A stretch of 64,000 nucleotides of DNA from Poriferisodalis sp963663635 (GTDB taxonomy: Bacteria > Actinomycetota > Acidimicrobiia > Acidimicrobiales > Poriferisodalaceae): positions 744,001 to 808,000 of the forward strand of contig CAXXMY010000011.1 in NCBI GenBank assembly GCA_963663635.2. The letters run 5' to 3'. Every line of letters starts with the position of its first letter. The first letter of the stretch is position 1. The notes under the pieces were generated by a model. The model saw nothing but the letters and a program-made list of their open reading frames with translations, was not told the DNA's origin and ran no database searches. This document shows, in pieces, positions 9,032 to 17,458 of this stretch. The translations under genes were made by a program, and so were the position numbers.

Positions 9032-11893
9032 TTGCCGAAGAAAGTACGCGTTCACGAGCTCTCCAAAGAGCTGGGCATGACGCTCACCGAGGTGCTTGAC
9101 GTCTGCGAGTCGTTGGGCATCGGGGTCAAGACCCACTCGTCCAGCATGGAGGACGCTCAAGCTGACCGCGTCCGAAGGAAGGCTCAGCGCGGAGGGCTGA
9201 TCCGCGAGGAATCGCCGCCCGATCCGCGCATAGCCCGCAAGGCGCCGGCACAGACGGCCCCCGCTCCCGGGCGCGAGCCTCCCGCACAGCGCGGCGAAGC
9301 ATCGGCACCGGAGCCAGAGACTGCAACCCCTCGGCCCGCACCTGCACCTTCGGAGCCGCCGACGCCCGCTCCGAGGACGCCCGAGAGTCCCGCGGCGCGC
9401 ATGCACGCCGAGCCACCGAGTCCCGTGCCGGCGCCACCAGCGACCCCGTCGACCGAAACTTCCACCGATGCAGTGCGGCCCGCCGCGGCACAAGCCGCTC
9501 CCGCCGAGGTCGCTCCGCCTCCTCCTCCTGGCATGCCGCTGCCTGGCTTGCCGCCGCCGCGGCGACGGCTCGTCACCTCGAGCGGCCAGGAGTCCGCTCG
9601 GCCTATTGCGCCGCTTCAACGTCCTGCCGCGCGCACCGAAGAGCCCGCCGCGCCGCCGCGCCCTGCACCTGCCGAGATGCCCAGCCCGGCGCCGCCGCCG
9701 TCCTCTCGTTTGCCGGCCCCGCCGCTGTCCACCGAGGGCAAGCCGATCCCCCCGCCGCCGTTGGCCCCTCGTTCGGGCACCGGTAAGCCGATCCCGCCCC
9801 CGCCCGGCCCGCCTCGCGCTGCCGCACGGCCCGGTTCGACGTACCGCACGGGTCCGCCGGGCGGATTCCGTCGTCCCGCAGGCGCGGGTGGCGGCCGCCC
9901 GTCGGGCGCAGGGCCGGGCGGACCGCGGCCGACCACAGGAGTCTCCGCGGGACCCGGTGGACGGCCATCGGGACCTCCGGGGGCGCGTCCAGGCGGACCC
10001 CGCGGCGCACCGCCTCGTGGCCGAGGTCGCCCCCGTCGGCGTCGACGTCGCCAGCGCGAAGAGCTGCAGCCGCAGCAGCTCACCGCCTACACGCCAGTCG
10101 ATGCCCCAGTACCCGACGGCGAGATCATCATCGAGCGTGGCTCGACTGCTCAAGATGTTGCAGCACGTCTGAATCGCTCCGCGGCTGACGTGGTGCGGTT
10201 CCTGCTGCAGCAGGGCGAGATGGTGACGGCGACACAATCGCTCAGCGACGACATGGTCGAGCTGTTCGCAGTCGAGCTGGGCGCTGAAGTGCGCATCACC
10301 GAACCGGGAGCCGAGCAGGAGCAAGAACTGTTGCGAGCCCTCGAGGTGGATTTCATCGAGGGCGATGGCCTGACTCGCCCGCCGGTCGTCACCGTCATGG
10401 GCCATGTCGATCACGGCAAGACGCTGTTGCTCGACAGGATCCGCTCGGCGAACGTGGTCGACGGCGAAGCCGGCGGCATCACCCAGCACATCGGCGCCTA
10501 CCAGACCGATCGAGGCAACTACCGGATCACCTTCATCGACACGCCGGGCCACGAGGCATTCACGGCGATGCGTGCTCGCGGCGCACAGGCAACCGACGTT
10601 GTCGTGCTGGTTGTCGCGGCCGACGACGGCGTCATGCCCCAGACCGCAGAGGCCATCGACCACGCTCGCGCCGCTGACGTTCCGATCATTGTCGCCATCA
10701 ACAAGATGGACCGGCCTGGAGCAGACGTTGACCGCGTCCGGGCACAGCTGGCCGAGCGCGGCTTGGTGCCCGAGTCGTACGGCGGTGACATCATCACGGT
10801 TCCCGTGTCGGCGATGACCGGCGACGGCATCGACGACCTGCTCGATCAGATCCTGCTGGTTTCCGAGCTGGAGGAGCTCACCGCGGACCCGTCCGGTCGC
10901 GCGGTCGGCATCGTGCTCGAAGCCCACCTCGACCGCGGTCGCGGCCCCGTGGCCACAGTCCTTGTCCAGCGCGGCACGCTGAGAGTCGGCGAGCCGATGG
11001 TTGCGGGCGCTGCTTGGGGCCGCGTGCGTGCCATGACCGACTACAGAGGCAACCCGATGAATGAGGTGGGTCCGTCCGCGCCGGTACAGGTGCTTGGGCT
11101 CGGCGAGGTCGCGCGTGCAGGCGATCTGTTCGTTGTCGCTCCTGATGAGAAGACCGCTGGCAAGGTGGCAGAAACCCGCGAGCATTGGCAGCGCCAGGCG
11201 AGCCTTGCCGGGACCGCAGGCGGCAGCGGCGGTGGAGCGAGGCTCGAGGACATTTTCAAGCAAGTGCAGGCCGGCGAGACCGCCTCTTTGAACCTGGTGC
11301 TCAAGGCCGATGTCCACGGTTCGCTCGAAGCCGTGACCGACAGCTTGCGCAAGCTCGAACGCGACGACGTGAAGCTGACGTTCGTCAGCCGCGGCGTCGG
11401 CGGGATCAACGAGAACGATGTGCAGCTCGCAGCAGCCTCCCAGGCCACGATCATCGGATTCAACGTGCGGCCCGATCGCAACGCGCGTCAGACCGCAGAA
11501 GCCGAAGGGGTCGAGCTCCGTTTGTACGAGATCATCTACGACCTCATCGCAGACGTGCAGAACGCCATGATCGGCATGCTCGAGCCCGAGTTCGAAGAGA
11601 TCGTCTCCGGTGAGGCACAGGTACGTCAGGTCTTCCGCATAGCGGGAGTTGGGCCGGTCGCCGGGTGCGTCGTCGAGCACGGAAGCGTGACCCGCGGATC
11701 GAAGGTTCGTTTCCTGCGTGATGGCACGATCATCTGGAAGGGATCGGTCAAGTCGCTGCGTCACTTCCAGGACGACGTCGCCGAGGTGCGTGCCGGCATG
11801 GAATGCGGCATCGGCCTCAGCGACTTTTCGGACCTCAAGGAAGGCGACGTGATCGAGACCTATACCGAACGCGAGATCGCCCGCGTGGTCTGA
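9032..11893 (+). CDS. infB: Translation initiation factor IF-2
   Basis: GTPase that brings initiator tRNA to the 30S subunit. The TTG start at 9032 is chosen because 'MPKKVRVHELSKELGMTLTE' is the conserved IF2 N-terminal module. Residues from about 60 to 340 are Pro/Ala/Arg-rich and disordered. The C-terminal core has G1 'GHVDHGKT' at residues 457-464, then 'DTPGHEAF', 'NKMDRPGAD' and the domain II-IV region ending at 'GLSDFSDLKEGDVIETY'. 953 residues is long but normal for actinobacteria. rbfA follows 14 nt later. Confidence 0.97.
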   Translation: MPKKVRVHELSKELGMTLTEVLDVCESLGIGVKTHSSSMEDAQADRVRRKAQRGGLIREESPPDPRIARKAPAQTAPAPGREPPAQRGEASAPEPETATPRPAPAPSEPPTPAPRTPESPAARMHAEPPSPVPAPPATPSTETSTDAVRPAAAQAAPAEVAPPPPPGMPLPGLPPPRRRLVTSSGQESARPIAPLQRPAARTEEPAAPPRPAPAEMPSPAPPPSSRLPAPPLSTEGKPIPPPPLAPRSGTGKPIPPPPGPPRAAARPGSTYRTGPPGGFRRPAGAGGGRPSGAGPGGPRPTTGVSAGPGGRPSGPPGARPGGPRGAPPRGRGRPRRRRRRQREELQPQQLTAYTPVDAPVPDGEIIIERGSTAQDVAARLNRSAADVVRFLLQQGEMVTATQSLSDDMVELFAVELGAEVRITEPGAEQEQELLRALEVDFIEGDGLTRPPVVTVMGHVDHGKTLLLDRIRSANVVDGEAGGITQHIGAYQTDRGNYRITFIDTPGHEAFTAMRARGAQATDVVVLVVAADDGVMPQTAEAIDHARAADVPIIVAINKMDRPGADVDRVRAQLAERGLVPESYGGDIITVPVSAMTGDGIDDLLDQILLVSELEELTADPSGRAVGIVLEAHLDRGRGPVATVLVQRGTLRVGEPMVAGAAWGRVRAMTDYRGNPMNEVGPSAPVQVLGLGEVARAGDLFVVAPDEKTAGKVAETREHWQRQASLAGTAGGSGGGARLEDIFKQVQAGETASLNLVLKADVHGSLEAVTDSLRKLERDDVKLTFVSRGVGGINENDVQLAAASQATIIGFNVRPDRNARQTAEAEGVELRLYEIIYDLIADVQNAMIGMLEPEFEEIVSGEAQVRQVFRIAGVGPVAGCVVEHGSVTRGSKVRFLRDGTIIWKGSVKSLRHFQDDVAEVRAGMECGIGLSDFSDLKEGDVIETYTEREIARVV

Positions 11894-11907
11894 CGGGACG
11901 TACCGCA

Positions 11908-12372
11908 ATGGCTCGTGCACGCCGCCGACGCTCGATGCCGAATTCCCATCGATTCGAGCGGACCGACCGGGTCGCCCAGCTGGTTCGCAATGTCGTGGCG
12001 TCGGAGATGGAATGTCTTGACGAGGCCTTTGGCGGTGTCGTCGTCACCGGCGTGGACGTGGACCGCGAATTTATGGCTGCAGTGGTGCATTACGACCTAC
12101 GAGATGCGGATCAGGCCGACGCGGTTGCTGCGTCGTTCTCGGAGCACCAGCACCGGTTCCAGCGAATGCTCGGCGACCAAGCCAGCATGCGGCGCACGCC
12201 GGCCCTGCGGTTCCGCCGCGACATGTCGATCGTCGCTGCAGACCGCATCGAGCAACTGCTCGCCGGCTTGTCCGCCGAGCAGGGTGAGGTGCAGGTCGCC
12301 GGCTTGTCCGCCGAGCAGAGTCAGGCGCAGGTCGCCGGCTCGTCCGGTGAGCACGAGCCCGACGAGCGCTGA
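11908..12372 (+). CDS. rbfA: Ribosome-binding factor A with repetitive C-terminal tail
   Basis: Late 30S maturation factor. Seen: 'RTDRVAQLVRNVVASEMEC', a KH-like alpha/beta domain, and 'MRRTPALRFRRDMSIVAADRIEQLL', the typical RbfA end. ATG 11908 is the first start after infB and gives 154 residues. After about residue 118 the tail consists of near-repeats of 12 residues (AGLSAEQGEVQV, AGLSAEQSQAQV, AGSSGEHEPDER) encoded by a 36-bp tandem repeat. The stop overlaps truB (TGATG). The tail is probably dispensable expansion; no function is suggested by the sequence. Confidence 0.92.
   Translation: MARARRRRSMPNSHRFERTDRVAQLVRNVVASEMECLDEAFGGVVVTGVDVDREFMAAVVHYDLRDADQADAVAASFSEHQHRFQRMLGDQASMRRTPALRFRRDMSIVAADRIEQLLAGLSAEQGEVQVAGLSAEQSQAQVAGSSGEHEPDER
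12262..12354 (+). repeat. 36-bp tandem repeat in the rbfA tail
   Basis: Units begin at 12262, 12298 and 12334, each starting GCCGGCT(T/C)GTCCG. The first two units are nearly identical; the third is diverged. The period is a multiple of three, so the reading frame is kept. Confidence 0.9.
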
Positions 12373-13235
12373 TGGCGCGACGCCGTCCGCCGACCACTCA
12401 CGGCACGGTGATCGTGGACAAGCCAGCGGGGCCGACCTCACACGATGTCGTGGAGATGCTGCGACGCCGTTTCGGCGAGCGGCGCATCGGCCACGCCGGC
12501 ACCCTAGATCCGCCGGCAACTGGGGTTCTGGTCATCGGTGTGGGCCATGCCACTCGCTTGCTCCGGTTCGCGACCGCAGCCCCGAAGCGCTACGAGCACG
12601 AGATCGTGTTCGGCGTCACAACCAGCACGCTCGACGATGCCGGGGACCGCGTCGCTGCTTGGTCGATGGACGTCCGTCCGGACGACGTCGCAACTGCCGC
12701 AGCGGGCTTCGTCGGCACCATCTCCCAGCTGCCGCCGATGGTGTCGGCGGTGCGCGTCGGCGGACGACGGCTCCACGAGATTGCACGTGCCGGCGACAAC
12801 GCCGATCGGTCGCCGCGAGAGGTCCGGGTCTACGAATTCGAAGTGACACCGACCGACGACCCGCTCGTCTATGCGGCGTCGGTGGAGTGCTCGGCGGGCA
12901 CGTTCGTGAGATCGCTCGCGGCGGATCTGGGCACCGCGCTGGGCGGCGGGGCTCATATCCGGTCGCTGCGGCGCACCCATAGCGGATCATTCACCGTTGC
13001 TGAAGCGGCACCGCCCGCCGAAGCCGAGCTGCGCAGCACGGGTGAGCTGGTGCGAGACCTGGCCCAGATCGCCCTGAGTTCCACGGACGTTCGTGCAGTC
13101 CGCAATGGGGCGCACCTGGCGCCGTCCCGCTACGACGGGGATGGACCGTGGGCACTCGCCGATTCTGACGGCGCGCTCGTGGCTGTCCATGAGCGAGCGG
13201 ATGGCCGATTGAGAGCGACTGTCCTCGCTGAATGA
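12372..13235 (+). CDS. truB: tRNA pseudouridine-55 synthase
   Basis: Makes pseudouridine 55 in the T-loop of tRNAs. Seen: 'GTVIVDKPAGPTSHDVVEML' at the start, the catalytic-Asp motif 'RIGHAGTLDPPATGVLVIG', 'QLPPMVSAVRVGGRRLHEIAR', and 'CSAGTFVRSLAADLG'. The 287 residues are normal. ATG 12372 overlaps the rbfA TGA. The gene ends in CTCGCTGAATGA, and this end sequence is repeated immediately downstream (13234-13308). Confidence 0.96.
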   Translation: MARRRPPTTHGTVIVDKPAGPTSHDVVEMLRRRFGERRIGHAGTLDPPATGVLVIGVGHATRLLRFATAAPKRYEHEIVFGVTTSTLDDAGDRVAAWSMDVRPDDVATAAAGFVGTISQLPPMVSAVRVGGRRLHEIARAGDNADRSPREVRVYEFEVTPTDDPLVYAASVECSAGTFVRSLAADLGTALGGGAHIRSLRRTHSGSFTVAEAAPPAEAELRSTGELVRDLAQIALSSTDVRAVRNGAHLAPSRYDGDGPWALADSDGALVAVHERADGRLRATVLAE

Positions 13236-13308
13236 ATGAATGCTTCGCGCCTCGCTGAATGAATGTTTCACGGCTGCTCTGGAAATGAATGCTTCGCGGC
13301 TGTTCTGG
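13234..13308 (+). repeat. Imperfect 23-26 bp tandem repeat after truB
   Basis: Three units start at 13234, 13257 and 13283, all built on (G/A)AATGAATG(C/T)TTC(G/A)CG. Units two and three agree at 22 of 26 positions. The first unit overlaps the truB stop codon. They fill the truB-ribF gap just upstream of the ribF -35 element. Confidence 0.8.
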
Positions 13309-13327
13309 GAATGATCGGCCCGCCGGA

Positions 13328-13354
13328 TTGACTGCGACCGGGGCGCAGTAGCGT
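13328..13354 (+). promoter_or_regulatory. ribF promoter, leaderless layout
   Basis: TTGACT (13328-13333), 15-nt spacer, TAGCGT (13349-13354). The -10 ends 7 nt before the ribF ATG, so the transcript probably starts at or next to the start codon. Confidence 0.6.
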
Positions 13355-13361
13355 TGCGGCC

Positions 13362-14306
13362 ATGGAGGTCATTCGCGACTTGGACTGGTGTCCGGTGCTC
13401 GAGGGCGGCAGTGTCGTGACAGTCGGAGAGTACGACGGCGTACATCGAGGCCACCGGACTGTGATCTCCGAGATGCACCGCATGGCCGCCGAACAGGGCC
13501 GCGCCACTGCGGTGGTGACATTCGACCGACACCCTGCGACTGTGGTGCGCCCCGCCTCAGCGCCGCTGCTGCTGTGCGATCTCGGCCACAAGCTGGAATT
13601 GCTGGCCGAAACCGGCGTCGACTTCACGCTCGTCATCAAGTTCGACGAGGTCCAGGCAGCGGTGCCTGCCGAGCAGTTCGCACAGGACGTGCTCGTCAAC
13701 TGCCTTTCGGCGCGCGCTGTCGTGGTGGGCGCCGACTTCCACTTCGGACAGGGCCGCCGAGGCAATATCGAGACGCTCCGCCAGGTGGGCGCCGAACACG
13801 GCTACGACGTGGTCGGGCTGCCGCTGGTGAAGCAGATGACTGGCGACGGGGATGTGATCTCGTCCACTTCGATCCGTTCTGTGCTCGCTGCGGGTGATGT
13901 TGAGCGTGCGCATCGGCTGCTCGGACGTCCCTTTGAAGTACGCGGCACCGTGACGGTCGGCGACCGCCGCGGGCGCCAGATCGGTGTGCCCACGGCAAAT
14001 CTGCCGACGACGTCAGACCTGCAAATTCCCTCGGACGGCGTCTATGCGGCCTGGTACCAGCGGCCCGACGGGTTGCAGTATCCCGCTGCGGTCAACATCG
14101 GCCGACGGCCGACGTTTTATGACTTCGCCGAGCGGTCGCTCATCGAGGCACACCTGATCGGCTTCCGTGGCGACCTCTACGGCGAGACTGCGAAGCTCCG
14201 TTTCGTACGGCGCCTCCGACCTGAGCGGCGATTCGACGGCGTTGACGAGCTGAAGGTGCAACTCCGGCGCGACATCGAGGACGCTGCCAAGTGCCTCGAG
14301 GCCTAG
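13362..14306 (+). CDS. ribF: Bifunctional riboflavin kinase/FAD synthetase
   Basis: Converts riboflavin to FMN and FMN to FAD; the flavins serve many oxidoreductases in this window. The N-terminal nucleotidyltransferase domain has 'VGEYDGVHRGHRTVISEM' and 'VVGADFHFGQGRRGN', and 'DVISSTSIRSVLAAGDV'. The C-terminal flavokinase domain has 'GTVTVGDRRGRQIGVPTANL' and 'PAAVNIGRRPTF'. Length 314 is typical. ATG 13362 has no ribosome site but stands 7 nt after a TAGCGT -10. truB-ribF-rpsO is the common bacterial order. Confidence 0.95.
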   Translation: MEVIRDLDWCPVLEGGSVVTVGEYDGVHRGHRTVISEMHRMAAEQGRATAVVTFDRHPATVVRPASAPLLLCDLGHKLELLAETGVDFTLVIKFDEVQAAVPAEQFAQDVLVNCLSARAVVVGADFHFGQGRRGNIETLRQVGAEHGYDVVGLPLVKQMTGDGDVISSTSIRSVLAAGDVERAHRLLGRPFEVRGTVTVGDRRGRQIGVPTANLPTTSDLQIPSDGVYAAWYQRPDGLQYPAAVNIGRRPTFYDFAERSLIEAHLIGFRGDLYGETAKLRFVRRLRPERRFDGVDELKVQLRRDIEDAAKCLEA

Positions 14307-14323
14307 CGGCACACTCGCGCTGG

Positions 14324-14329
14324 TAGCCT
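14324..14329 (+). promoter_or_regulatory. Candidate -10 element for rpsO
   Basis: TAGCCT in the ribF-rpsO gap, about 108 nt before the rpsO ATG. That leaves room for a structured leader, as expected for an S15 gene that may be autoregulated. No clear -35 was found. Confidence 0.45.
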
Positions 14330-14437
14330 GCAGGACCGACAAGAGACATATCAGCACGGCTGGGCCGACCAGCCTCGTCGCGCCAGCGGGCAAACCACCC
14401 CCACGCGACGCCACCACGAAGGAAATACAACAACGGC

Positions 14438-14710
14438 ATGAGCGCCAAGTCCGCACGTCCGCCGGCCGAGCAGTTTGACGAGCATCGTCATCACGCCGCC
14501 GACACCGGATCACCCGAAGTGCAGGTTGCGCAATTAGGCGCACGCATCGATCACCTCACCGAACATCTCAAGACCCACCGCAAGGATCACCACAGCCGCC
14601 GAGGGCTGCTCATGCTCGTCGGACGTCGGCGCAGGCTGCTCAACTACCTGATCGCCAACGACGTCGAGCGTTACCGAGCTTTGATCGCAAAGCTCGGACT
14701 TCGGCGCTGA
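14438..14710 (+). CDS. rpsO: 30S ribosomal protein S15
   Basis: Primary 16S rRNA-binding protein of the small subunit. Seen: 'HAADTGSPEVQVAQLGARID' followed by 'HLKTHRKDHHSRRGLLMLVG' and 'RRRLLNYL', the S15 four-helix signature. 90 residues is the family length. A purine-rich GAAGGAAAT site precedes the ATG. rpsO-pnp is the universal order; a stem-loop stands just after its stop. Confidence 0.97.
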   Translation: MSAKSARPPAEQFDEHRHHAADTGSPEVQVAQLGARIDHLTEHLKTHRKDHHSRRGLLMLVGRRRRLLNYLIANDVERYRALIAKLGLRR

Positions 14711-14715
14711 CGCAC

Positions 14716-14742
14716 GTACCCGGCGGCCTTCGCGGCCGGTAC
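14716..14742 (+). other. Stem-loop between rpsO and pnp
   Basis: GTACC and GGC (14716-14724) can pair with GCC and GGTAC (14735-14742), with a one-base bulge and a GC-rich loop. There is no T-run afterwards. It may be an RNA processing or attenuation site rather than a strong terminator; in E. coli the same gap carries an RNase III site (known), but that is only an analogy here. Confidence 0.45.
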
Positions 14743-14875
14743 CCAGCGCGCCGCAGACCGAGCTCGAAGAGCCGGCCGGTGCCGCGGGTGCACCCCGGGG
14801 ACACGCCGTCCTGACACACCGAATCTCCAAAACCCCAACGGCGGGAAGGTCCCGCCTACACCACCAGGAGCAAAC

Positions 14876-17428
14876 ATGGCTGAAGCCATCACGGTCACCG
14901 GGCCCATCGCGGGCACGGACAAGACCATCACCTTCGAGACCGGCGTACTTGCCGGCCTCGCAAACGGGGCGGTCACGTCCCGCATCGGCGACACGCAAGT
15001 GCTCGTCACCGCGACGGCGTCAAGCCGCCCACGCGAGGGCGCGTCGTTTTTCCCGCTCACCGTCGACATCGAGGAGCGCATGTACGCAGTGGGCCGAATT
15101 CCCGGCTCGTTCTTCCGACGGGAAGGGCGTGCGTCCGACGATGCGATCCTGACGTGTCGGCTGATCGACCGCCCGCTGCGCCCGAACTTCCCCAGCGATT
15201 ACCGCCACGACACCCACGTGGTGGGCACGATTCTCGGCGCTGACCACGTCAACCAGTACGACCTCGTGGCGCTGAACGGCGCGTCGGCGGCCCTGTGGCT
15301 GAGCGGCATCCCGTTCGAGTGCCCGATCGGGGGCGTGCGGATCGCTTACTCCACCGACGGCGAGTGGATTCCGTTCGCCACCCACGAAGAGTCCGAGGCC
15401 GCCACGTTCGAGATGGTCGTGGCCGGTCGCCAGCTTTCCAACGGCGACATCGCCGTGATGATGGTCGAGGCCGGCGGCACCGAGAAGTCCTTCTCGTACT
15501 ACGCCGAGGGCGCACCGAAGGTCACCGAGGAAGTGCTCGCGAGCGGGCTCGACGCCTCCAAGCAGTGGATCGACGACATCATCGAGATGCAGAAGTCGCT
15601 GCGCCGGTTGGTCGAAGAAGCCTCCGGACCGATCCAGCAAATGGAGTACACGCCCACCAAGGACTACTCCGACGAGGTGCTCGATCGCGTGCGCGAGATC
15701 GCCGCGGATCGCATGCGTGAGGTGATGGCGATCGCCGACAAGGCCGAACGCGATGCCGCACAATCGGTGACCAGCAAGGCAGTGATTGCCGAAGTGGCCG
15801 AAGAATTCGCGGACCTCGACAGCGCCAAGGATCAGATCTCGGCCGCGGTCAGGTCGCTGTCGAAGGAGATCGTGCGAGAGCGCATCGTGGCGGACGGCTT
15901 CCGCATCGACGGGCGGGCAACCGATGAGGTGCGGCCGCTCTCGTCGGTTGCCGGTTACCTCGGACGCACCGCACACGGCTCGGGGCTGTTCCAGCGCGGC
16001 GAAACCCAGGTATTGAATGTCACCACGCTGGCCATGTCCCGGATGGAGCAGATCGTCGACACCCTGAACCCTCAGGACCGGCGCCGCTTCATGCACCACT
16101 ACAACTTCCCGCCGTACTCCACCGGCGAGGCCGGATTCATGCGCGGCCCCAAGCGGCGCGAGATCGGGCACGGCGCACTCGCTGAGCGTGCGATCTTCCC
16201 GGTCGTTCCGTCCAAGGAAGACTTCCCGTACACCATCCGGCTGGTGTCCGACGTGCTCAGCTCCAACGGGTCCACCTCGATGGGGTCGGTGTGCGCATCG
16301 TCGCTGTCGCTCATGGACGCCGGCGTGCCGATCATCGAGCACGTGGCCGGTGTGGCCATGGGCCTCGTGTACGCCGACGGCAAGTACGTGACGCTCACCG
16401 ACATCCTGGGCGCCGAGGACGCATTCGGCGACATGGACTTCAAGATTGCGGGCACCCAAGACGCCATCACCGCGCTCCAGCTCGACACCAAGATCGAAGG
16501 CATTCCTGCCGAGGTGCTGACCCAGGCGCTGGGCCAGGCCCGACAGGCCCGCCTGCAGATCCTCGAGGTCATGCGCGCAGCGATTGCCGAGCCGAGGCCC
16601 GACGTCGGCGAGATGGCGCCGAAGATCACCAGCTTCGAGATCCCGATCGACAAGATCGCTGAGGTCATCGGTCCGCGCGGCAAGGTCATCAATTCCATCC
16701 AGGAAGAGACCGGCGCCGACATCAATGTGGACGATGACGGCACCGTCGGCACCGTGAGCATCGGCGCTACCGACCGTGAGGTCGTCGCAGAAGCCGAGCG
16801 GCAGATCCGGCTCATTGTCAACCCGCCGACGCCCGACGTCGGAGCGACCTATGAGGGTCGTGTGGTGAACATCACCAAGTTCGGCGCATTCGTCAATGTG
16901 CTGCCCGGCACCGATGGCCTGTTGCACATCTCCAAGCTCGGCGGCAAGCGCCGGCTGAACTCGGTTGAAGAGGTACTCGAACTCGGTGCCGTGATCAGCG
17001 TCATCGTCGAAGAGATCGACCCGAACGGCAAGATCAGCCTCTCGCCCGCAGACCCCTCCCAGGTCGGCGATGACGGCTCCGGCGGCGACGACAGCTCTGG
17101 CTACGATGCGCCGCGTCGCGAACGCGGTCGCAGCTCCGACAGCGGTCGCAGTTCGGACAGCCGTCGCAGCGCGGACAACGGAGCTCGTCGGACGCGCACA
17201 GCCGTGCCCGCAGCGCAAGCCGCCCCAGACGGCGGAACTGCCACCGCCGTGGCCGATCCGGCTGACGCGGCTGAGACATCGGGCAGCGGTGTCGCGACTG
17301 CGACAGTGCGCGAGGACGTGTCCTTTGGCGAGCACTTCGAGCAGGTGACTCGCGATGTCTATGGCGATCTGGGCCCCGAGGTTGAGCAGAGCGGCCGAGG
17401 GTCTGGTCGCCGCCGCGGTCGCCGCTAG
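14876..17428 (+). CDS. pnp: Polyribonucleotide nucleotidyltransferase (PNPase / GpsI)
   Basis: Phosphorolytic 3'-5' exoribonuclease. Domains in order: first RNase PH domain ('RIPGSFFRREGRASDDAILT'), all-alpha linker, second RNase PH domain ('GSGLFQRGETQVL', 'SSNGSTSMGSVCASSLSLMD'), KH domain with GPRG around residue 600 ('KIAEVIGPRGKVINSIQEE'), and S1 domain ('GRVVNITKFGAFVNVLPG'). A Ser/Arg/Ala-rich tail of about 120 residues follows, ending in RGRR. AGGAG stands 8 nt before ATG 14876. The 850 residues are long only because of the tail. The M16 peptidase that often follows pnp in actinobacteria is missing; dapB comes next. Confidence 0.97.
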   Translation: MAEAITVTGPIAGTDKTITFETGVLAGLANGAVTSRIGDTQVLVTATASSRPREGASFFPLTVDIEERMYAVGRIPGSFFRREGRASDDAILTCRLIDRPLRPNFPSDYRHDTHVVGTILGADHVNQYDLVALNGASAALWLSGIPFECPIGGVRIAYSTDGEWIPFATHEESEAATFEMVVAGRQLSNGDIAVMMVEAGGTEKSFSYYAEGAPKVTEEVLASGLDASKQWIDDIIEMQKSLRRLVEEASGPIQQMEYTPTKDYSDEVLDRVREIAADRMREVMAIADKAERDAAQSVTSKAVIAEVAEEFADLDSAKDQISAAVRSLSKEIVRERIVADGFRIDGRATDEVRPLSSVAGYLGRTAHGSGLFQRGETQVLNVTTLAMSRMEQIVDTLNPQDRRRFMHHYNFPPYSTGEAGFMRGPKRREIGHGALAERAIFPVVPSKEDFPYTIRLVSDVLSSNGSTSMGSVCASSLSLMDAGVPIIEHVAGVAMGLVYADGKYVTLTDILGAEDAFGDMDFKIAGTQDAITALQLDTKIEGIPAEVLTQALGQARQARLQILEVMRAAIAEPRPDVGEMAPKITSFEIPIDKIAEVIGPRGKVINSIQEETGADINVDDDGTVGTVSIGATDREVVAEAERQIRLIVNPPTPDVGATYEGRVVNITKFGAFVNVLPGTDGLLHISKLGGKRRLNSVEEVLELGAVISVIVEEIDPNGKISLSPADPSQVGDDGSGGDDSSGYDAPRRERGRSSDSGRSSDSRRSADNGARRTRTAVPAAQAAPDGGTATAVADPADAAETSGSGVATATVREDVSFGEHFEQVTRDVYGDLGPEVEQSGRGSGRRRGRR

Positions 17429-17445
17429 GCGGAGGGCCGCTTCGC

Positions 17446-17451
17446 TAGCGT
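17446..17451 (+). promoter_or_regulatory. dapB leaderless -10 element
   Basis: TAGCGT ending 7 nt before GTG 17459, identical in hexamer and spacing to the ribF promoter. It favours GTG 17459 over GTG 17453, which would leave only one base. Confidence 0.55.
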
Positions 17452-17458
17452 CGTGGAC

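Noticed and set aside
9005..11920. Long minus-strand open frame across infB
   Set aside because: Exact antisense of IF2; no homology and no start signals.
13234..13308. CRISPR-like array
   Set aside because: Units are contiguous without unique spacers and there are no cas genes anywhere in the window; the same applies to the repeat at 43443.
14716..14742. Rho-independent terminator after rpsO
   Set aside because: Strong stem but no T-tract; recorded only as a stem-loop.
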